NCBI GenBank assembly: GCA_046052275.1
Contig: JBJOMQ010000124.1
Coordinates: 1-7,407, forward strand
DNA length: 7,407 nucleotides
Origin: UBA668 sp046052275
Lineage (GTDB): Bacteria; Actinomycetota; Acidimicrobiia; Acidimicrobiales; Ilumatobacteraceae
Reading direction: 5' to 3'
Part shown: piece after piece, positions 5,193 to 7,407 of the stretch
Layout: each line of letters opens with the position of its first letter
How positions within the stretch are numbered: the first letter of the stretch is position 1
Translations under genes and position numbers: made by a program
Notes under the pieces: generated by a model
What the model was told of the DNA's origin: nothing
Database searches by the model: none
What the model saw: the letters and a program-made list of their open reading frames with translations, nothing else

Positions 5193-6902
5193 TCAGCGTC
5201 CGGCGCGCAGGAGCGTGCCGGGCAGTGCGCCGGTGAACTCGTCGTGGTCGACGGTGCGCGTGCCGGCGACCCACGTGCCCACATAACCGCGTGCGCGCTG
5301 CACCAGGCGACGGCCGCCGGCGGGCAGGTCGTAGGCCATCCGCGGCACGTCGAACGACAGTCGGCCGTAGTCGATGAGGTTCAGGTCGGCTCGCCACCCG
5401 GGCGCGACGACGCCGCGATCGCGCATTCCATAGAGCGCAGCAGTCTGGGCCGTCTGGCGGTGCACGACGTGCTCGAGCGGGAGTCGGTCGCCACGCGTCC
5501 GGTCGCGGGTCCAGTGGGTGAGCATGAAAGTTGGCATGCCCCCGTCGCAGATGGCGCCGCAGTGGGCGCCGCCGTCGGAGAGTCCCATGCGCGTGTGCGG
5601 GTGACGGTGGGCCTCGGCGGTGAAGCCGAGGTCGCCGTAGCCGTAGTTGAAGAATGGTGCGTACAGCATCCCGCGGCCGTCGTCGTGCAGCAGCTGATCG
5701 AGCACGATCTGCATCGGCGGCACGCCGGAGCGCTGCGAGGTGCCGAGCACGCTGTCGTCGGGGTGTGGTTCGTAGTCGATGTCGGCGCCGTCGACGACCC
5801 ACATCTTGTGGAAGGCGCTCTGCACTGCGGCGCGGAACAGGCCATCGTCGGGAGTGTCGTGAATGATTCGCCGCCGACGCTCGGGGTCGCGGAGTGACGC
5901 CACGCGCTCGGCATGCGGGAGGTGGTCGATCTCGCGGTAGGCGGGATGGAACATCAGCGGGTGCACGCTGCCCTCGAGGCAGTAGAGGATGCCGATGCTG
6001 CGGCCCGCTACCTGAGCCACGATCGGGAGACCGTCGGCGTTCGCCTCGTCGAGGAGTCGCAGCACCTCGCGCCACAGGTCGGGCGCGGTGTCGGGCTGGC
6101 TGAGGTTGACGCTCACCGGGTGACCGGTGCGCGCCGCCACCTTGCGCATCCACGGCCATTCACTCACCGGCACCTTGGCGTGCTCGGGAGCGAACTGGAA
6201 CACGCCGTGTCCAGCGGCGGCGATGGCATCGGCGATACCCAGCAGTTCGCGCTCGTCGGCGGTGGTGCCGGGCACCAAGACGCCGTCCTTGGCGCGGTGG
6301 AGCGGCGTGCGCGAGGTGGTGAATCCGAAGGCCCCGGCGCGGAGTGCATCGCCGACGATGTCGGCCATGCGGCGGATGTCGTCGTCAGTTGCAGGCTCGT
6401 TGGCGGCACCGCGGTCGCCCATCACGTAGGCGCGCACCGGACCGTGGCCGATCTGGGCAGCGATGTCGAGTGCGCGCGGCATGGTGGCAAGGACGTCGAG
6501 GTACTCGGGGAAGCTCTCCCATCCCCACGCGATTCCCTCGGCGAGTGCGCTGCCGGGAATGTCTTCGACCCCTTCCATCAATTGGATGAGCCAGTCGTGT
6601 CGGTCGGGAGCGGCGGGTGCGAACCCGACGCCGCAGTTGCCCATCACCACCGTCGTCACGCCATGCCAGCCCGACGGGGTGACGTAGGGATCCCATGTGG
6701 CCTGGGCGTCGTAGTGCGTGTGGACGTCGACGAATCCGGGCGTGAGCAGCAGGCCGTCGGCGTCGACGACAGTGCGGCCGCTGCCGGTGATTGTGCCGAC
6801 GTCGACGATGCGGTCGCCGTCGACTGCTACGTCGGCGTGCCGGGCTGCAGTTCCGGTGCCGTCGACGAGGAGAGCGTTCCGAATGACGAGGTCGTGTGTC
6901 AT
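5193..6902 (-). CDS. D-aminoacylase-family amidohydrolase (N-acyl-D-amino-acid deacylase-like)
   Basis: The 569-aa protein has the amidohydrolase-superfamily plan. An N-terminal beta segment (DLVIRNALLVDGTG) leads to GFVDVHTHYDAQ (57-66; metal ligands His61 and His63), then GNCGVGFAP with Cys90, which matches the metal-bridging Cys96 of Alcaligenes D-aminoacylase. GLSDGGAH (440-447) supplies the catalytic Asp443, and the C-terminal WRADLNLID (503-511) closes the beta domain. Such enzymes remove the acyl group from N-acyl amino acids or cleave related amide bonds in the cytosol. The two strand histidines that hold the tight zinc in D-aminoacylase (220 and 250 there) are not evident: the matching places seem to read VFQFAPE (234-240) and SVNLSQ (264-269). 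The substrate is therefore open. The start overlaps the hisN-like stop as ATGA, with no Shine-Dalgarno of its own. The frame is open upstream of 6902, but that stretch is out of frame with hisN. Confidence 0.85.
   Translation of the reverse strand: MTHDLVIRNALLVDGTGTAARHADVAVDGDRIVDVGTITGSGRTVVDADGLLLTPGFVDVHTHYDAQATWDPYVTPSGWHGVTTVVMGNCGVGFAPAAPDRHDWLIQLMEGVEDIPGSALAEGIAWGWESFPEYLDVLATMPRALDIAAQIGHGPVRAYVMGDRGAANEPATDDDIRRMADIVGDALRAGAFGFTTSRTPLHRAKDGVLVPGTTADERELLGIADAIAAAGHGVFQFAPEHAKVPVSEWPWMRKVAARTGHPVSVNLSQPDTAPDLWREVLRLLDEANADGLPIVAQVAGRSIGILYCLEGSVHPLMFHPAYREIDHLPHAERVASLRDPERRRRIIHDTPDDGLFRAAVQSAFHKMWVVDGADIDYEPHPDDSVLGTSQRSGVPPMQIVLDQLLHDDGRGMLYAPFFNYGYGDLGFTAEAHRHPHTRMGLSDGGAHCGAICDGGMPTFMLTHWTRDRTRGDRLPLEHVVHRQTAQTAALYGMRDRGVVAPGWRADLNLIDYGRLSFDVPRMAYDLPAGGRRLVQRARGYVGTWVAGTRTVDHDEFTGALPGTLLRAGR
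6899..6902 (-). other. ATGA start/stop overlap coupling two genes
   Basis: On the minus strand the bases ATGA contain both the amidohydrolase start (6902-6900) and the hisN-like stop TGA (6901-6899). The bases just upstream (CTCTTCCC) cannot act as a Shine-Dalgarno sequence, so translation of the amidohydrolase probably depends on ribosomes finishing the hisN-like gene. Confidence 0.85.
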
Positions 6903-7407
6903 GGGAAGAGGGCCAGATCGTGGAGGAGTCCGTTTGAGGAGATCGCCGAGTCGTGCTCGAACGTACGCGTGCCCGCACGGTCGGTGAAGCGGCCACCGGC
7001 TTCCTCGACCACCACCATCACGGCGGCGAGGTCGTACGGCTCGAGGCCGATTGCGTCGACAGCGATGTCGACCGCCCCCTCGGCGACGAGCATGTGCTGC
7101 CAGAAGTCGCCGAAGCCCCGCGCCCGGTAGGCGCGCTCTTGCAGCCCGACGAGGTGTTGCATACCGCCGATCTCCGACCAGCCGGGCGAGTAGGTCACGC
7201 ACACCTGTGCCTCGTCGAGCCGAGACACCGTCGAGACCCGGCACCGCTGGCCATCGGCGAAGGCGCCGAGGCCGGCCGCCGCCCACCACCGTCGTCCCAT
7301 GACAGGTGCCGAGACGACGCCCACCACGGCGCCGAGCTCGCGGTGGGTGAGCGCGATGAGCGACGCCCAGACGGGGATGCCGCGTACGAAGTTGCTCGTG
7401 CCGTCGA
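6899..7407 (-). CDS. hisN: Histidinol-phosphatase / inositol-monophosphatase family, 5' part missing
   Basis: The last 168 codons are in the window; roughly the first third of a usual 250-270-aa protein lies beyond the right edge. The visible part opens with DGTSNFVRGIPVW (codons from 7405), the second metal-binding motif of the inositol-monophosphatase superfamily (DGTxNF). It continues with VSAPVMGRRWWAAAG, GFGDFWQHMLVAEGAVDIA and the third motif PYDLAAVMVVVEEAGG, whose Asp (codon 7033-7031) binds metal, and ends SSNGLLHD. This pattern, especially FVRGIPVWASLIAL and GDFW, is closer to actinobacterial HisN (histidinol-phosphate to histidinol, penultimate histidine step) than to general inositol phosphatases. 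A Tyr replaces the usual Trp before the third-motif Asp. It is the most upstream gene seen in the block. Family certain; HisN specificity probable. Confidence 0.85.
   Translation of the reverse strand, partial: DGTSNFVRGIPVWASLIALTHRELGAVVGVVSAPVMGRRWWAAAGLGAFADGQRCRVSTVSRLDEAQVCVTYSPGWSEIGGMQHLVGLQERAYRARGFGDFWQHMLVAEGAVDIAVDAIGLEPYDLAAVMVVVEEAGGRFTDRAGTRTFEHDSAISSNGLLHDLALFP

Noticed and set aside
5176..6159. The frame of the DMFase-like gene stays open upstream to 6159, which would give a protein of over 800 aa
   Set aside because: The extra part overlaps the amidohydrolase in another frame, is Arg/Pro-rich with no domain features, and a strong AGGAGG plus ATG at 5175 marks the true start.
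5913..7130. Long plus-strand reading frame of about 400 codons opposite the amidohydrolase
   Set aside because: It mirrors the codon structure of the minus-strand gene, as expected in GC-rich DNA, and has no recognisable domain. The amidohydrolase motifs lie on the other strand.
6903..7289. The amidohydrolase frame stays open upstream to 7289, suggesting a longer or fused protein
   Set aside because: That stretch is the hisN-like gene read in another frame; the family N-terminus (DLVIRNALLVDG) begins right at the ATG at 6902.

Overview
The window is high-GC DNA with dense, closely packed genes. It most likely comes from an actinobacterium, perhaps of the Acidimicrobiia. Three things suggest this: the family content (an actinobacterial-type HisN histidinol-phosphatase, a DUF3048 lipoprotein with a long Thr/Ser linker, a D-aminoacylase-like amidohydrolase), frequent GTG starts, and three genes whose start codon lies only 6-7 nt after a TAGNNT -10 element, as in leaderless transcripts. 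The lineage is an inference; there is no rRNA or other marker gene here.

Left end (1-1633): a DUF3048/YerB-like lipoprotein gene on the minus strand runs off the left edge. It is divergent from an NfuA-type iron-sulfur carrier gene on the plus strand, with a 60-nt shared promoter region between them. The nfuA-like gene converges on the block to its right across a 20-nt gap that holds a small hairpin.

Right part (7407 down to 1654, all minus strand): five collinear genes with almost no space between them. In transcription order they are a histidinol-phosphatase-like gene (5' end cut by the right edge), a D-aminoacylase-family amidohydrolase (ATGA overlap with hisN), a homologue of the N,N-dimethylformamidase large subunit (17-nt gap, strong Shine-Dalgarno), a Cys/Met-metabolism PLP enzyme (23-nt gap), and a five-helix membrane protein of unknown function (10-nt gap). 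The first three look like one translationally connected operon. The last two each carry their own leaderless-type -10 element, so they may also be transcribed separately.

Functionally, the block puts two predicted C-N (amide) hydrolases beside amino-acid genes (histidine, sulfur amino acids). That is compatible with uptake and breakdown of amide or N-acyl compounds, but the substrates cannot be read from sequence. No mobile element, CRISPR array, tRNA or rRNA was seen, and no gap exceeds 60 nt. The most interesting points are the DMFase-like protein without a small subunit, the apparent loss of two zinc-ligand histidines in the amidohydrolase, and the recurring leaderless promoter geometry, in one case sharing bases with the upstream gene's stop codon.
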